DNA of 64,000 bases. Origin: Acinetobacter sp. NIPH 2100. Lineage in GTDB: Bacteria > Pseudomonadota > Gammaproteobacteria > Pseudomonadales > Moraxellaceae. The translations under genes were made by a program, and so were the position numbers. The number at the start of each line of letters is the position of its first letter. Positions within the stretch are counted from its first letter, which is position 1. This document shows, piece by piece, positions 45,159 to 56,168 of this stretch. The notes beneath the pieces were generated by a model. The model was not told the origin of the DNA. It saw only the letters and a list, made by a program, of their open reading frames with translations, and did no database searches. Where the stretch lies: positions 248,001 to 312,000 of the forward strand of contig NZ_KB850224.1 of assembly GCF_000369805.1 (NCBI RefSeq), written 5' to 3'.

Positions 45159-46259
45159 ATGTCTGAGTTAACCCAAGATCATTTATCTGAATATCATTAT
45201 TGGATGCAGCGTGCTATTGAATTGGCTCGACTTGGACAATATTCGACGAAACCCAATCCAAATGTCGGTTGTGTCATCGTTAAAGATGGTCAATTGATTG
45301 GAGAGGGGTATCATCCCAAGGCAGGACAGCCGCATGCGGAAGTATTTGCATTGCGCCAAGCAGGTGAGAATGCCAAAGATGCGACGGCTTATGTCACTTT
45401 AGAACCGTGTGCACATTACGGGAGAACACCGCCTTGTGCGGAAGCTTTGGTCAAAGCTCAGGTAAAAAAAGTTATCATTGCCTGTTCAGATCCGAATCCA
45501 TTGGTTGCAGGTAAAGGCGTTAAAATTTTACAAGATGCAGGCATTGAGGTTGAAACGGGAATTTGTACGGAAAGCGCAAAAACGCTCAACTTTGGCTTTC
45601 TAAAAGCCATGTCCACGGGCCTACCTTATGTACGCTTAAAAATAGCATCAAGTCTAGATGGCCGCACTGCCATGGCTTCGGGTGAATCAAAGTGGATTAC
45701 AGGTCCAGCGGCAAGACAAGATGTACAACATTGGCGGGCAATTTCAGGTGCGGTGATCACGGGTATTCAAACCGTTTTAGCTGATGATTGTGAATTGAAT
45801 GTTCGTGCTTTGGAAGGTGTTGATCTGACAACCGTGGTGCAACCGAAGCGGATCGTTTTAGATCGACAAGGACAGCTCCCGCTTTCTGCAAAAATTTTAC
45901 AGCAATCTGAAACGGTGATGGTGATGACACCATTTCGTCAAGAACTTGCTGATTTAGGCGTGATACAATTGACGCCGCAACCTCTAAACCAGTTATTGCA
46001 GACTTTGTCCCAACAATATCAAATTTATGATGTTTTGGTTGAGGCAGGTGCAACTTTATCAACGGCCTTTTTACAACAAGGATTGGTTGATGAAATGATT
46101 AGTTATGTTGCACCAACTTTACTTGGTCAATCTGCTCGGGCTATGTTTAATGCTGAATTTAGCACAATGGCAGAGCAGCTCCGTTTTGAGTTGGTCGATG
46201 TAACCCAACTTGGGCAAGACATTCGCCTAAGATTGTTCCCTATCCAAGAGATGATATGA
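45159..46259 (+). CDS. ribD: Bifunctional riboflavin biosynthesis protein RibD
   Basis: A 366-residue two-domain enzyme. The N-terminal cytidine-deaminase-like domain (about 12-150) has the zinc site HAEVFAL and PCAHYGRTPPCAEAL and removes the amino group of the pyrimidine intermediate. The C-terminal reductase domain (about 155-360, RLKIASSLDGRTAMASGESKWITG) reduces the ribose with NADPH. These are the second and third committed steps of riboflavin synthesis in the cytoplasm. No FMN riboswitch is visible upstream. It lies 12 bases after nrdR and overlaps the methylase by four bases. Confidence 0.96.
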   Translation: MSELTQDHLSEYHYWMQRAIELARLGQYSTKPNPNVGCVIVKDGQLIGEGYHPKAGQPHAEVFALRQAGENAKDATAYVTLEPCAHYGRTPPCAEALVKAQVKKVIIACSDPNPLVAGKGVKILQDAGIEVETGICTESAKTLNFGFLKAMSTGLPYVRLKIASSLDGRTAMASGESKWITGPAARQDVQHWRAISGAVITGIQTVLADDCELNVRALEGVDLTTVVQPKRIVLDRQGQLPLSAKILQQSETVMVMTPFRQELADLGVIQLTPQPLNQLLQTLSQQYQIYDVLVEAGATLSTAFLQQGLVDEMISYVAPTLLGQSARAMFNAEFSTMAEQLRFELVDVTQLGQDIRLRLFPIQEMI

Positions 46260-47548
46260 ATCCAGAACCATCGGTTTATCACAAGCGTCGTCATGCTGCC
46301 CGTACGACTGACGAATATCTTTTTCATCAGTTAGTGCCGTATCTCGGTAATAAGCGTCGACTGCTTCATCTGATTCTAGAAGCGCTTGAGATTACAGGGA
46401 CACTGAATAGCAAGAAAAAGAATCCACCGATTTTTGCTGATTTCTTTGCGGGGAGCGGTGTGGTCTCTCGTTTAGCCCGTCAAAATGGTTATCGCGTGAT
46501 TGCTAATGACTGGGAACCGTATAGCCATGCACTGAACAATGCGATTTTGGCTTGTGTTGATGCGCCTGCATTTAAAGAATTAGGTGGCTATCAGAAAGCG
46601 ATTGATTACCTGAATCGCTTGCCTGAAGTTAAAGGTTGGGTCACGCATAATCTCTGTCCGCGCAATGATGATGTGTATGATCCTGCCCGTGATCGCCTGT
46701 TCTTCAAACGCCGTAACGGCATGCGTATTGATGCGATTCGTCAGCAGATTGCAACTTGGCAAGCACAGGGTGCAATTAATGATGTGGAAATGAGTGCTTT
46801 ATTGGCACCATTACTTTATTCAGCAAGTTTCGTTAGTAATACCAGTGGTGTCTTTAAAAGTTTCCATCAGGGCTGGGGCGGACGTACCCAAACGGCGTTG
46901 GAGCGGATTGAATCGTTGTTGTGGCTGACACCGAGCCGTTTTTGTGAGATTGGGGATGCAAAGCGTCCTGCTGCTGAAGTGTGGTGTGTGGATGCACAGC
47001 ACTTGGCTAATCAGATGAGTGGTTTCGAAGTGGATGTTGCTTATCTGGATCCGCCTTATAATCAGCATGCCTATAGTAGTAACTACCATGTTCTTAATGC
47101 GTTGACCTTATGGGATCAAGTGGACTTGCCATCCCCAGACACCAAGGGTTTTAAAAGCGGTATTGATCGAGCTTGGCGTAAAGAACGTCCAAGTCCTTAT
47201 AACTCATCTAAATATGCCAAAGAGGCGTATGAAAAGTTACTGGAAACGATTAATGCGCGTTATATTTTGACCAGTTACTCGACTGATGGAAATATTGAAC
47301 CGAAAGATTTGCTGACGGCTAATTTAAAACGCGGCAAAGTCACGCTATTGACCCAAGATGTTCCGCGTTATCGAGTGAGTAAACAACGTCAGTCTGAACG
47401 TGCTCGTGTACTTGAGTTTATTGTGATCACGGATACGCATGCTAAGTCAGGGCCACCATTACGACAGCTTTTGGGGCAGTTGTACCATTTCGCTGAATTG
47501 GGCGGTGTAGATACAACTGGCAATAGCACCCAACTGGCACTTTGGTAA
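46256..47548 (+). CDS. aamA: D12-class DNA adenine N6-methyltransferase, probable AamA orthologue
   Basis: A 430-residue Dam-like methyltransferase. The order of motifs is that of the alpha/D12 group: YLGNKRRLL (about 29-37, motif X), FADFFAGSGVVSRLA (about 61-75, S-adenosylmethionine site), a target-recognition insert, then YLDPPYNQHAYSSNYH (catalytic DPPY near 261). No restriction enzyme gene lies beside it, so it acts as a solitary enzyme. Type and place (next to ribD, near gacA and pbpG) match A. baumannii AamA, reported from memory to methylate GAATTC. The ATGA overlap with ribD indicates one operon. The function is secure; the exact target sequence is inferred. Confidence 0.82.
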   Translation: MNPEPSVYHKRRHAARTTDEYLFHQLVPYLGNKRRLLHLILEALEITGTLNSKKKNPPIFADFFAGSGVVSRLARQNGYRVIANDWEPYSHALNNAILACVDAPAFKELGGYQKAIDYLNRLPEVKGWVTHNLCPRNDDVYDPARDRLFFKRRNGMRIDAIRQQIATWQAQGAINDVEMSALLAPLLYSASFVSNTSGVFKSFHQGWGGRTQTALERIESLLWLTPSRFCEIGDAKRPAAEVWCVDAQHLANQMSGFEVDVAYLDPPYNQHAYSSNYHVLNALTLWDQVDLPSPDTKGFKSGIDRAWRKERPSPYNSSKYAKEAYEKLLETINARYILTSYSTDGNIEPKDLLTANLKRGKVTLLTQDVPRYRVSKQRQSERARVLEFIVITDTHAKSGPPLRQLLGQLYHFAELGGVDTTGNSTQLALW

Positions 47549-47558
47549 GATAAAACGG

Positions 47559-47589
47559 ACACCACTTTAACAACAAAGTGGTGTTTTTG
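47559..47589 (+). terminator. Terminator after the nrdR-ribD-methylase cluster
   Basis: ACACCACTTT pairs with AAAGTGGTGT around AACAAC, and a T run follows. Confidence 0.85.
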
Positions 47590-47944
47590 TATCCAAATTT
47601 TAATGAGTATCGGTTAACTAGATCAATATAATCGTTTTGAAAGATAAGCTCATGTTTTTATAGTAAATTTATATTAACTTTTGATTGATTTATACGTGCT
47701 AAGTCATGCATTAAAACTAGAAGATATAAAATGATTGTTAAAAAATAATGATTTAAAACAAATAAATAGATTTTTATTGCCCTCTATTTTTATCATCGTG
47801 TTCACCGAATATAAAGATGGAAATACTTTGACCAATCGTTTAAATTTTTACCAAATGATATTGACCGTATCAGAAAATAACTATAGTTTGCCGAGCTTAA
47901 TTTAGGGTCTTGCCTATTAGCAGCGATGACCAAGAGAGGTTGTT
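47590..47944. other. Intergenic region upstream of the GlpF-like gene
   Basis: About 355 A+T-rich bases. No gene, RNA or clear promoter hexamers stand out. AGAGAGGT before 47945 is the ribosome binding site of the channel gene. Confidence 0.6.
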
Positions 47945-48784
47945 ATGAGTCGCTCGGAACCCACCTTATTGGGGCAATGCGTAGCTGAATTTTTTGCTAC
48001 TGCAATTTTTTTATCATTTGGTATTGGTGTGGTGGCTGCGCTGAAGCTTGCAGGTGCAAGTTTAGGCTTGTGGGAAATTAGTATCGTATGGGGTTTGGCG
48101 GTTGCATTGGCAGTGTATTTATCTGCCGGCATTTCAGGGGCGCATCTTAACCCCGCAGTGACCATCGCTTTGGCACTGTTTGCAGGATTTGATAAGCGTA
48201 AAGTCCCTTTCTATATCATTGCCCAAGTGGCAGGGGCTGCAACGGGTGCGCTGCTGGTATATGGGTTATATAGCAATTTATTTATGGATTATGAACAGAC
48301 TCATCACATGGTACGTGGCAGTGTAGAAAGTCTGGAACTAGCGGGGATCTTCTCCACTTATCCGCATCATCTGTTATCGCTTGGTCAGGCCTTTATGGTG
48401 GAAATGTTTATCACCATGTTATTGCTCTGGCTCATTATGGCGATTGGGGATGACAGCAATGGTTTACCGCGAGGCGCTTTAGCACCGATTCTAGTAGGTT
48501 TGCTGGTCGCAGTGATTGGTGCGTCATTTGGCCCATTAACTGGCTTTGCCATGAACCCTGCACGTGATTTTGGCCCAAAAATCGTGGCTTATTTCTCGGG
48601 TTGGGGGCCTGTTGCCTTTACAGGTGGTCGTGATATTCCTTATTTCATTGTACCAATTATTGCACCTATCGTTGGTGCTTGCTTAGGCGTACTCGGCTAT
48701 AAATTATTCTTTAGCCATTTCTTGGTCAAGAATCAGGTTGCAGCCAAAGAGACGGCAGATCAGCAAGTGTCTGAGATGCCATAA
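47945..48784 (+). CDS. MIP family channel, GlpF-like aquaglyceroporin
   Basis: A 279-residue major intrinsic protein with six helices and two half-helices. The two NPA boxes are SGAHLNPAVTIA (about residue 67) and FAMNPARDFGPK (about 201). The Asp after the second box (NPARD) marks the glycerol-permeable GlpF type rather than water-only AqpZ. It should allow passive entry of glycerol or similar small solutes through the inner membrane. No glycerol kinase or regulator is adjacent. The C-terminal tail is soluble. Confidence 0.88.
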   Translation: MSRSEPTLLGQCVAEFFATAIFLSFGIGVVAALKLAGASLGLWEISIVWGLAVALAVYLSAGISGAHLNPAVTIALALFAGFDKRKVPFYIIAQVAGAATGALLVYGLYSNLFMDYEQTHHMVRGSVESLELAGIFSTYPHHLLSLGQAFMVEMFITMLLLWLIMAIGDDSNGLPRGALAPILVGLLVAVIGASFGPLTGFAMNPARDFGPKIVAYFSGWGPVAFTGGRDIPYFIVPIIAPIVGACLGVLGYKLFFSHFLVKNQVAAKETADQQVSEMP

Positions 48785-48810
48785 TTGCATGATTCAATAA
48801 ATTATCGAAA

Positions 48811-48838
48811 GAGGGTGATCAGTTGATCGCCCTTTTTT
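48811..48838 (+). terminator. Terminator after the GlpF-like gene
   Basis: GGGTGATC (48813) pairs with GATCGCCC (48825), allowing a G-U pair, and six T follow. Confidence 0.8.
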
Positions 48839-48944
48839 ATTTGCGGGCATTTGAACTGGCGATGCCTTGTTATCTAAAGTTCTTTGCTTTAAGGTATCTT
48901 ATTTACTGTAGCACGTACTGCAATAAAGGTAGGTTGAAACTCCC

Positions 48945-49604
48945 ATGTTTACAGGCATTATTGAAAGTTTAGGTAAGGTTGAAAGCCTACAAAGTGTAGG
49001 TGGCGATATTCGTTTACGTATCCAGACTGATTTGGATATGTCTGATGTGCATCTAGGTGACTCGATTGCGACCAATGGAATCTGCCTAACTGTGATCGAA
49101 TGGGGTGGAAACTGGTACGCTGCAGACGTGTCTCGTGAAAGTTTAAACCGGACCACATTGGGTCAGTGGAAAGTGGGGCAAGCGGTAAACGTAGAAAAAG
49201 CGATGCTACCCACCACACGTTTTGGTGGTCATATTGTCAGTGGACATGTTGATGGCTTAGGTGAAATTACGGTGGTTCGCCAAGACGCGCGTTCTTTGTA
49301 TTTTGAAGTAACAGCACCGCCTGAATTGGCAAAATACTTGGCAGAAAAAGGCTCAGTCACTGTGGATGGTATTAGTCTGACCATTAACCATTTACGTGGC
49401 AATATTTTAAGCTTGAATTTGATTCCACATACCGCTGAGCGTACCAATATTGGAACTTGGCAAGTGGGAAGCAAGGTGAATTTAGAAGTCGATGTGTTGG
49501 CGCGTTATATCGAGCGTTTGTTATTGGGTGATAAAGCTGCGGAACAGAAAACTGAATCAAATCTCAGCATGGCGTTTTTAGCGGAAAATGGTTTCTTAAA
49601 ATAA
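48945..49604 (+). CDS. ribE: Riboflavin synthase alpha subunit
   Basis: A 219-residue enzyme that dismutates two 6,7-dimethyl-8-ribityllumazine molecules into riboflavin. Two homologous lumazine-binding barrels are present: MFTGIIESLGKVESL with TNGICLTVIEWG in the first half, and GGHIVSGHVDGLGEI with VTVDGISLTINHLRGN in the second. The family start MFTGIIE fixes the N-terminus. It is separate from ribD, 3 kb away, and has its own terminator; no FMN riboswitch was seen in the 160 bases before it. Confidence 0.95.
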   Translation: MFTGIIESLGKVESLQSVGGDIRLRIQTDLDMSDVHLGDSIATNGICLTVIEWGGNWYAADVSRESLNRTTLGQWKVGQAVNVEKAMLPTTRFGGHIVSGHVDGLGEITVVRQDARSLYFEVTAPPELAKYLAEKGSVTVDGISLTINHLRGNILSLNLIPHTAERTNIGTWQVGSKVNLEVDVLARYIERLLLGDKAAEQKTESNLSMAFLAENGFLK

Positions 49605-49614
49605 AATATTCCGT

Positions 49615-49646
49615 ATAAAAAAGCCCAGTTGAACTGGGCTTTTTTA
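49615..49646. terminator. Bidirectional terminator after ribE
   Basis: AAAAGCCCAGTT pairs with its complement around GA, flanked by A and T runs. It serves ribE and the convergent coiled-coil gene. Confidence 0.88.
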
Positions 49647-50273
49647 TTACTTCTCGTCTGAGAATTCACTATTTTTCAGAATGTAATCAATTTCATCTTG
49701 CGCCAGTGCATGTAATTTGGCGCGGAATACAGTTACAGCTTGCTCAATCAAGCTTTCTGCTTCTAATTCAAGTCGGACACGGACGCTTTCTAGTTCAGAC
49801 AAAATCTGTTGATCATTAATCACAACACGTTGAGCTTGTGCATAATCGATACTTGGCTGTTCAGGATTACTTTGATAGCGCTCAGTTTGCTGTGCAATTT
49901 CCTGATCAATATGGCCACGTAAGGCAAGCAGATTTTCGGTTTGCTGTTCAAATTGACGGGCCTCATCGGCTTGCAGTTGCGCTGCATAGGCTGCTTCGGC
50001 TGCACGCTTCTCTTCCAATGCCTTTTCCAAAGCAAGTTGTTTACGAATGCGTGCTTGTTCAATCAATTCAGCTTTTAAATCAGCATAAGCTTGGTCAATC
50101 CGCTGCTGAGAAAGTTGCTGGGCATTCTCTTCATGCTGCGTCCACGTTTGAGTTAGTGTTTGTGGTAATAGTAGATCACAAATACGTGATAAATCATCCT
50201 GATACGTCTGACGAACAGTCTCAGGTGCATTTAACCAACGTTTTTTAAAGTCCTGACCTACATTTAATGCCAC
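49647..50273 (-). CDS. Coiled-coil protein of unknown function
   Basis: A 208-residue, highly charged protein rich in Gln, Glu and Ala. Residues about 50-185 are predicted by eye to be one long helix/coiled coil (ARIRKQLALEKALEEKRAAEAAYAAQLQADEAR). It starts with GTG, preceded at six bases by a strong GAGGAG. No named domain or signal peptide. It is co-directional with holC and pepA upstream, 35 bases after holC, and may be part of that operon. The link to DNA replication is only by position. Confidence 0.72.
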   Translation of the reverse strand: MALNVGQDFKKRWLNAPETVRQTYQDDLSRICDLLLPQTLTQTWTQHEENAQQLSQQRIDQAYADLKAELIEQARIRKQLALEKALEEKRAAEAAYAAQLQADEARQFEQQTENLLALRGHIDQEIAQQTERYQSNPEQPSIDYAQAQRVVINDQQILSELESVRVRLELEAESLIEQAVTVFRAKLHALAQDEIDYILKNSEFSDEK

Positions 50274-50308
50274 AAGACACTCCTCAAATGATGCTAATTA
50301 TTGCCGAT

Positions 50309-50716
50309 TTATAATTTAAATGTTCGAGGTTCTATGCCCAAACGACGATACATTTTAAATTTCTCACGCCCGATCTGTTTTGCCGTTTCATTATTTTCAA
50401 TAATTTCGATAATGTGGCGAAAATCTTGAGTTTGTTCAAGTGCATGATTGTTAAAATTAAACACAATCCAATCATTCGACGGGGCTAATTCCGCTGAAAT
50501 ACACACTGGGCTATTCGGTTGATCGATGCCATGTGGAATAAAACTGAGTGGATCAAAGTTCCAAAGTTTCTCGTCTAACTCAGTTTGTTGCTCTGAATCA
50601 GCACAATACCACCAAATATGTGGATGTTGATTCAGAATCTTACGACATAAACGGCAAGCACTTTCAACTTGCCGTTCGGTACTATTTTCAAATAGATAAA
50701 AGCTGATTTGTGGCAT
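50309..50716 (-). CDS. holC: DNA polymerase III subunit chi (HolC)
   Basis: A 135-residue chi subunit of the clamp-loader complex, which binds single-strand binding protein and HolD. The family pattern is visible: ISFYLFEN, ACRLCRKIL, then HIWWYCADSEQQTELDEKLWNFDPLSFIPHG and PVCIS. Length and the pairing with pepA three bases upstream are the same as in E. coli (pepA-holC). valS, which follows holC there, is not present here. Confidence 0.9.
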   Translation of the reverse strand: MPQISFYLFENSTERQVESACRLCRKILNQHPHIWWYCADSEQQTELDEKLWNFDPLSFIPHGIDQPNSPVCISAELAPSNDWIVFNFNNHALEQTQDFRHIIEIIENNETAKQIGREKFKMYRRLGIEPRTFKL

Positions 50717-50719
50717 GTT

Positions 50720-52267
<1,548 letters not shown>

Positions 52268-52322
52268 TTAACATTCGGGTAAACTAGCGTTACCTTCGAT
52301 TAGGCTTTTTGGAAGTATTACT

Positions 52323-53423
52323 TTGATTATTCGGCGTTATCTCGTCAAACAAGTGGTTTCGACATCACTCGTCGTCATTGGTTTATTAACCCTGATTATG
52401 ATGGGTGGTCGTTTAATCAAATATTTTGGCGTGGCAGCTCAAGGTCGTTTGGATGCAGGTATTTTATTTAGCATCATCGGCTATCGTTTGCCCGAGTTTT
52501 TAACGCTGATTCTGCCTTTAGGTTTCTTTATCGCCTTGATGCTGGTATTTGGTCGTCTCTATGTTGACCATGAAATGGCGGTTTTAAATGGCAGTGGCGT
52601 GAGTCGAAACCAATTGGCACGTCTACTGTTGCCGATGACATTGGTTTATTTGGTTGTGCAAACTTGTTTGATGCTTTGGGTCGGACCGTGGGGTTTGCGT
52701 GAATTTGAAAAACTGACCAGTATCCAAGCCGTGCGTACAGGCTTCGACTTAGTACGTCCAAAAGAGTTTATTTCTTCAGGACCTTTTACCATTTATGCAG
52801 GCTCACTTTCGGAAGATCGTAAAAATTTAAAAGATATTTTCTTCTACCAAAAGGCCAAGCAGGAAGACAAGCCAGATGTCATGATCTTGGCAAAAGAAGC
52901 AACGCGTGTAGAAGTGGAAAATGACACCGCGAATGTGGTGGATTTGGTCCAAGGTCGCCGCTACGAAATTTACCCAAATCAGCCGAGATATACGCAAGCC
53001 GAATTTCAGTCTTATCGTTTACGTTTAGAAAATGATAAAGATGTGAAGTTTGAAAGTGATGATGTTGCGGCATTGTCCATGTCGAAGCTCTGGGAAAAGC
53101 GCGATGATTCGGTACTTAAAAGTGAGTTGGGTTGGCGTGTCTTTGGTCCACTGGTGATTATTGTGGCATTGATGTTGGCAGTGGCGTTGTCCGAAGTGAG
53201 TCCGCGTCAGGGACGTTATTATCGTTTGATTCCTGCAATTTTTATCTTTGCCAGCTTAATCGTGTTGTTGATTGCAATTAAAACCCGAATTAGTAAAGAC
53301 GAATTGGATATCTGGGCTTATCCAGTGGTACTGGCTGTGTATGCCGCAGCCGCAGCAATCTTTGCACGTAAACAAAAACTAGCGCCAAAACTTAAGAAAA
53401 GCATTCAGCGAGTGGGGTTATAA
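52323..53423 (+). CDS. lptF: LPS export ABC transporter permease LptF
   Basis: A 366-residue permease with six membrane helices (three at each end) around a periplasmic beta-jellyroll (about 130-260). Family blocks are IIRRYLVKQVV at the start and RLYVDHEMAVLNGSGVSRNQL between helices 2 and 3 (coupling helix that contacts LptB). With LptG and the ATPase LptB it lifts lipooligosaccharide from the inner membrane onto the LptC-A-D bridge. It uses a TTG start, with GGAAG at good spacing. It overlaps lptG by one base, is divergent from pepA as in E. coli. Confidence 0.93.
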   Translation: MIIRRYLVKQVVSTSLVVIGLLTLIMMGGRLIKYFGVAAQGRLDAGILFSIIGYRLPEFLTLILPLGFFIALMLVFGRLYVDHEMAVLNGSGVSRNQLARLLLPMTLVYLVVQTCLMLWVGPWGLREFEKLTSIQAVRTGFDLVRPKEFISSGPFTIYAGSLSEDRKNLKDIFFYQKAKQEDKPDVMILAKEATRVEVENDTANVVDLVQGRRYEIYPNQPRYTQAEFQSYRLRLENDKDVKFESDDVAALSMSKLWEKRDDSVLKSELGWRVFGPLVIIVALMLAVALSEVSPRQGRYYRLIPAIFIFASLIVLLIAIKTRISKDELDIWAYPVVLAVYAAAAAIFARKQKLAPKLKKSIQRVGL

Positions 53424-54493
53424 TGTTAGCACGTCGAATAGTCGCCAAACATGTGACAAAAACCACTGTCCTTGCCATGCTCGGAACCACGCTGGTGTTA
53501 TCTTTTCTACAAGTTTTATTCACTTATTTGGGTGAGTTGGGCGAACTGAAACCGAACTATAATGCTTGGCAAGCTTTTCTCTATGTTATGTGGGGCGCGC
53601 CTCGCTATTTATATGAAATCTTACCCGTTGCTGCATTGATTGGTTCAGTTTTGGGTTTAGGTGCATTGGCCTCAAATAGTGAACTGATTGTGATGCGCTC
53701 CGTCGGAATCAGCCTATGGCGAATCGTTGGTTGGGTGATGCGTGCAGCTCTGTTATTGATTGTTTTGTCTTTTGTACTCAGTGAATGGGTCATTCCATAT
53801 ACCAATGAAAAAGCACAAAGTATTAAAAAACAACGTAGTGTCGCAGCTTTAGGGGAAGTAAAAGGCTATTGGTCTCGTGAAGGGCAGCGTTTTATTTATA
53901 TTGATTATGCCAACTCGCAAGGCCAACTTCGCAACATTCAAGTGATTGATTTTGATAAGGACTATCGCTTGCAGTCTTTTGTGAATGCTGAAAAAGGTCA
54001 GTTCATCAAAGATGGGCAGTGGACATTAGAGCAATCACATCAAGTCGACTTGTTGGCGCAGGGCAATGCCATTAAAACCGATCACGATCAACAAGCACTG
54101 GGTTTGGCACTACAGCCGAAATATGTGCATATGGTGACCTTAGATCCTGAAGATTTATCGCCAAGTCAGCTGATCAGCTTTATGCGTTATATGGATGAAT
54201 ATAGTCAGGTGCCGAAGACTTATGAATTGGCATTTTGGCAGAAGGTTACGTCCCCATTTTCGTTGATTACTTTGGTCTTGATTGCGTGCTCATTTATCTT
54301 TGGTCCACTGCGTCAACAGTCGATGGGTTTCCGGTTAGTGATCGCACTATTTACAGGGCTTGGCTTTTTCTATTTACAAGATTTCTTGGGCTATGCGAGT
54401 TTGGTTTATGCACCATCTCCCGCATGGTTCGTGCTATTACCAGTGGTGCTGATCTTTATGGCTGGTAGTTATTTATTGTATCGGGCACGATAA
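53423..54493 (+). CDS. lptG: LPS export ABC transporter permease LptG
   Basis: A 356-residue partner of LptF with the same plan of 3 + 3 helices around a periplasmic jellyroll. Landmarks are LARRIVAKHVTKTTVLA, the ALIGSVLGLGALASNSELIVMRSVGIS coupling region (in two parts) and a C-terminal bundle ending FMAGSYLLYRAR. The TAATG stop/start overlap with lptF ensures equal synthesis of the two halves of the transporter. lptB, lptA and lptC are not in this window. Confidence 0.93.
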   Translation: MLARRIVAKHVTKTTVLAMLGTTLVLSFLQVLFTYLGELGELKPNYNAWQAFLYVMWGAPRYLYEILPVAALIGSVLGLGALASNSELIVMRSVGISLWRIVGWVMRAALLLIVLSFVLSEWVIPYTNEKAQSIKKQRSVAALGEVKGYWSREGQRFIYIDYANSQGQLRNIQVIDFDKDYRLQSFVNAEKGQFIKDGQWTLEQSHQVDLLAQGNAIKTDHDQQALGLALQPKYVHMVTLDPEDLSPSQLISFMRYMDEYSQVPKTYELAFWQKVTSPFSLITLVLIACSFIFGPLRQQSMGFRLVIALFTGLGFFYLQDFLGYASLVYAPSPAWFVLLPVVLIFMAGSYLLYRAR

Positions 54494-54614
54494 TACACTT
54501 GATATGAAGACTCTATCATCGGGATTGATGAAAGCCATCAGTCTGGTCATGGAGAATTGGCTTAAATTTCGGTAAAATATGCCGATCAAATGATAGACAA
54601 AAAGAGAGTCCATT

Positions 54615-56159
54615 ATGACGGATGCAAATGCTGGCAAAATTCCTCACGTTCTTGTAATTATGGATGGTGTAGGACATCGTGAAGCAGTTGAAGATAATGC
54701 TTTTTTAGCAGCAAAAACACCAAACCTCACTGCAATGGTGGCAAAGCATCCGAATAGTTTGATTTCTGGTTCAGGTGAAGACGTGGGTTTGCCTGACGGT
54801 CAAATGGGCAACTCAGAAGTTGGACATATGAATCTTGGTGCAGGCCGTGTGTTGTATCAGGACTTTACCCGAATTACCAAGGACATTCGCACAGGTGCTT
54901 TTTTTGAGCATGAAGTGTTAGTTGATGCAGTCGAAAAAGCCAAAGCAGCAAACGGTGCTGTGCATGTGATGGGGTTGCTGTCACAGGGTGGTGTTCATTC
55001 GCATGAAGATCATATTGTTGCGATGTGTGAGCTCGCATTAAAACGTGGTGCAACCGTGTATTTACATGCATTCTTGGATGGTCGTGATACACCACCACGG
55101 AGTGCAAAGCCTTCATTAGAAAAACTCGATGCTTTGTTTGCTCAGTATCCAAATCAAGGTCGTATTGTTTCCATGATTGGCCGTTACTTTGCCATGGATC
55201 GTGATAATCGCTGGAATCGTGTTGAACTCGCTTATCGTTTAATGACAGAAGGCGAGGCAGTTCGTGTTGCAAGCTCAGCTGTTGAAGGCTTAGAACAAGC
55301 CTATGCAGCAGAAGAAAATGATGAGTTTGTTCAAGCCACGCGTATTGGTGAAATTACCAAAATCCAAGATGGCGATAGTGTGGTTTTCATGAACTTCCGT
55401 GCTGACCGTGCGCGTGAAATTACCCGTGCCTTTGTTGAAAAAGATTTTGCTGGATTTGAACGTAAAGTCGTTCCGAACTTGTCGAAATTTGTGATGCTGA
55501 CGCGTTACCAAGCCAGTATTGATGCACCTGTGGCTTATATGCCAGAAGGGCTTAAAAACTCATTGGGCGAATATCTCTCTAGTTTAGGTAAAACGCAATT
55601 ACGTATTGCCGAAACTGAGAAATATGCGCATGTGACTTTCTTCTTTAGCGGTGGTCGTGAAGATGAATATGAAGGTGAGAAACGTATTTTAATTCCATCA
55701 CCAAATGTTGCAACGTATGACTTAAAGCCAGAAATGAGTGCTTATGAAGTGACCGACGAGTTGGTCAATGCAATCAATTCTGGTGAGTTTGATCTGTTGG
55801 TGGTCAACTATGCCAATGGAGATATGGTCGGGCATACAGGTATCTTTGATGCCGCGGTCAAAGCAGTTGAAACTGTAGATACATGTCTGGGCCGTGTCTA
55901 TGAGGCCGTCATGGCAAACAAAGGGCATATGTTAATTACTGCTGATCATGGTAATGTAGAGCAAATGCAAGACTACGACAGCGGACAAGTTCATACCCAA
56001 CATACCACTGAATTGGTGCCATTTATTTATGTTGGCCCGACACAAGCAACGATTGCGGAAGGTGGTGTATTGGCCGATGTTGCGCCCACATTACTCCATT
56101 TGATGAATATTCCTGTGCCTCCAGAAATGCAGGGCAAGAATCTGATTACTTTAAAATAA
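54615..56159 (+). CDS. gpmI: 2,3-bisphosphoglycerate-independent phosphoglycerate mutase
   Basis: A 514-residue alkaline-phosphatase-superfamily enzyme that converts 3-phosphoglycerate into 2-phosphoglycerate using two Mn ions. The metal site LVIMDGVG is at residues 13-20, the phospho-serine is Ser67 in [16 protein letters not shown], and [16 protein letters not shown] with [11 protein letters not shown] are the late metal ligands. Length is normal (about 510). It is essential for glycolysis/gluconeogenesis where no dPGM exists. The protease gene follows ten bases later. Confidence 0.95.
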   Translation: MTDANAGKIPHVLVIMDGVGHREAVEDNAFLAAKTPNLTAMVAKHPNSLISGSGEDVGLPDGQMGNSEVGHMNLGAGRVLYQDFTRITKDIRTGAFFEHEVLVDAVEKAKAANGAVHVMGLLSQGGVHSHEDHIVAMCELALKRGATVYLHAFLDGRDTPPRSAKPSLEKLDALFAQYPNQGRIVSMIGRYFAMDRDNRWNRVELAYRLMTEGEAVRVASSAVEGLEQAYAAEENDEFVQATRIGEITKIQDGDSVVFMNFRADRAREITRAFVEKDFAGFERKVVPNLSKFVMLTRYQASIDAPVAYMPEGLKNSLGEYLSSLGKTQLRIAETEKYAHVTFFFSGGREDEYEGEKRILIPSPNVATYDLKPEMSAYEVTDELVNAINSGEFDLLVVNYANGDMVGHTGIFDAAVKAVETVDTCLGRVYEAVMANKGHMLITADHGNVEQMQDYDSGQVHTQHTTELVPFIYVGPTQATIAEGGVLADVAPTLLHLMNIPVPPEMQGKNLITLK

Positions 56160-56168
56160 GGTGAAGCA

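Noticed and set aside
47590..47944. Small RNA gene in the gap before the GlpF-like channel
   Set aside because: No promoter-terminator pair or stable structure was seen; the stretch is only A+T-rich.
48785..48944. FMN riboswitch before ribE
   Set aside because: The gap is short, mostly filled by a terminator, and lacks the conserved FMN-element blocks. The same holds before ribD.
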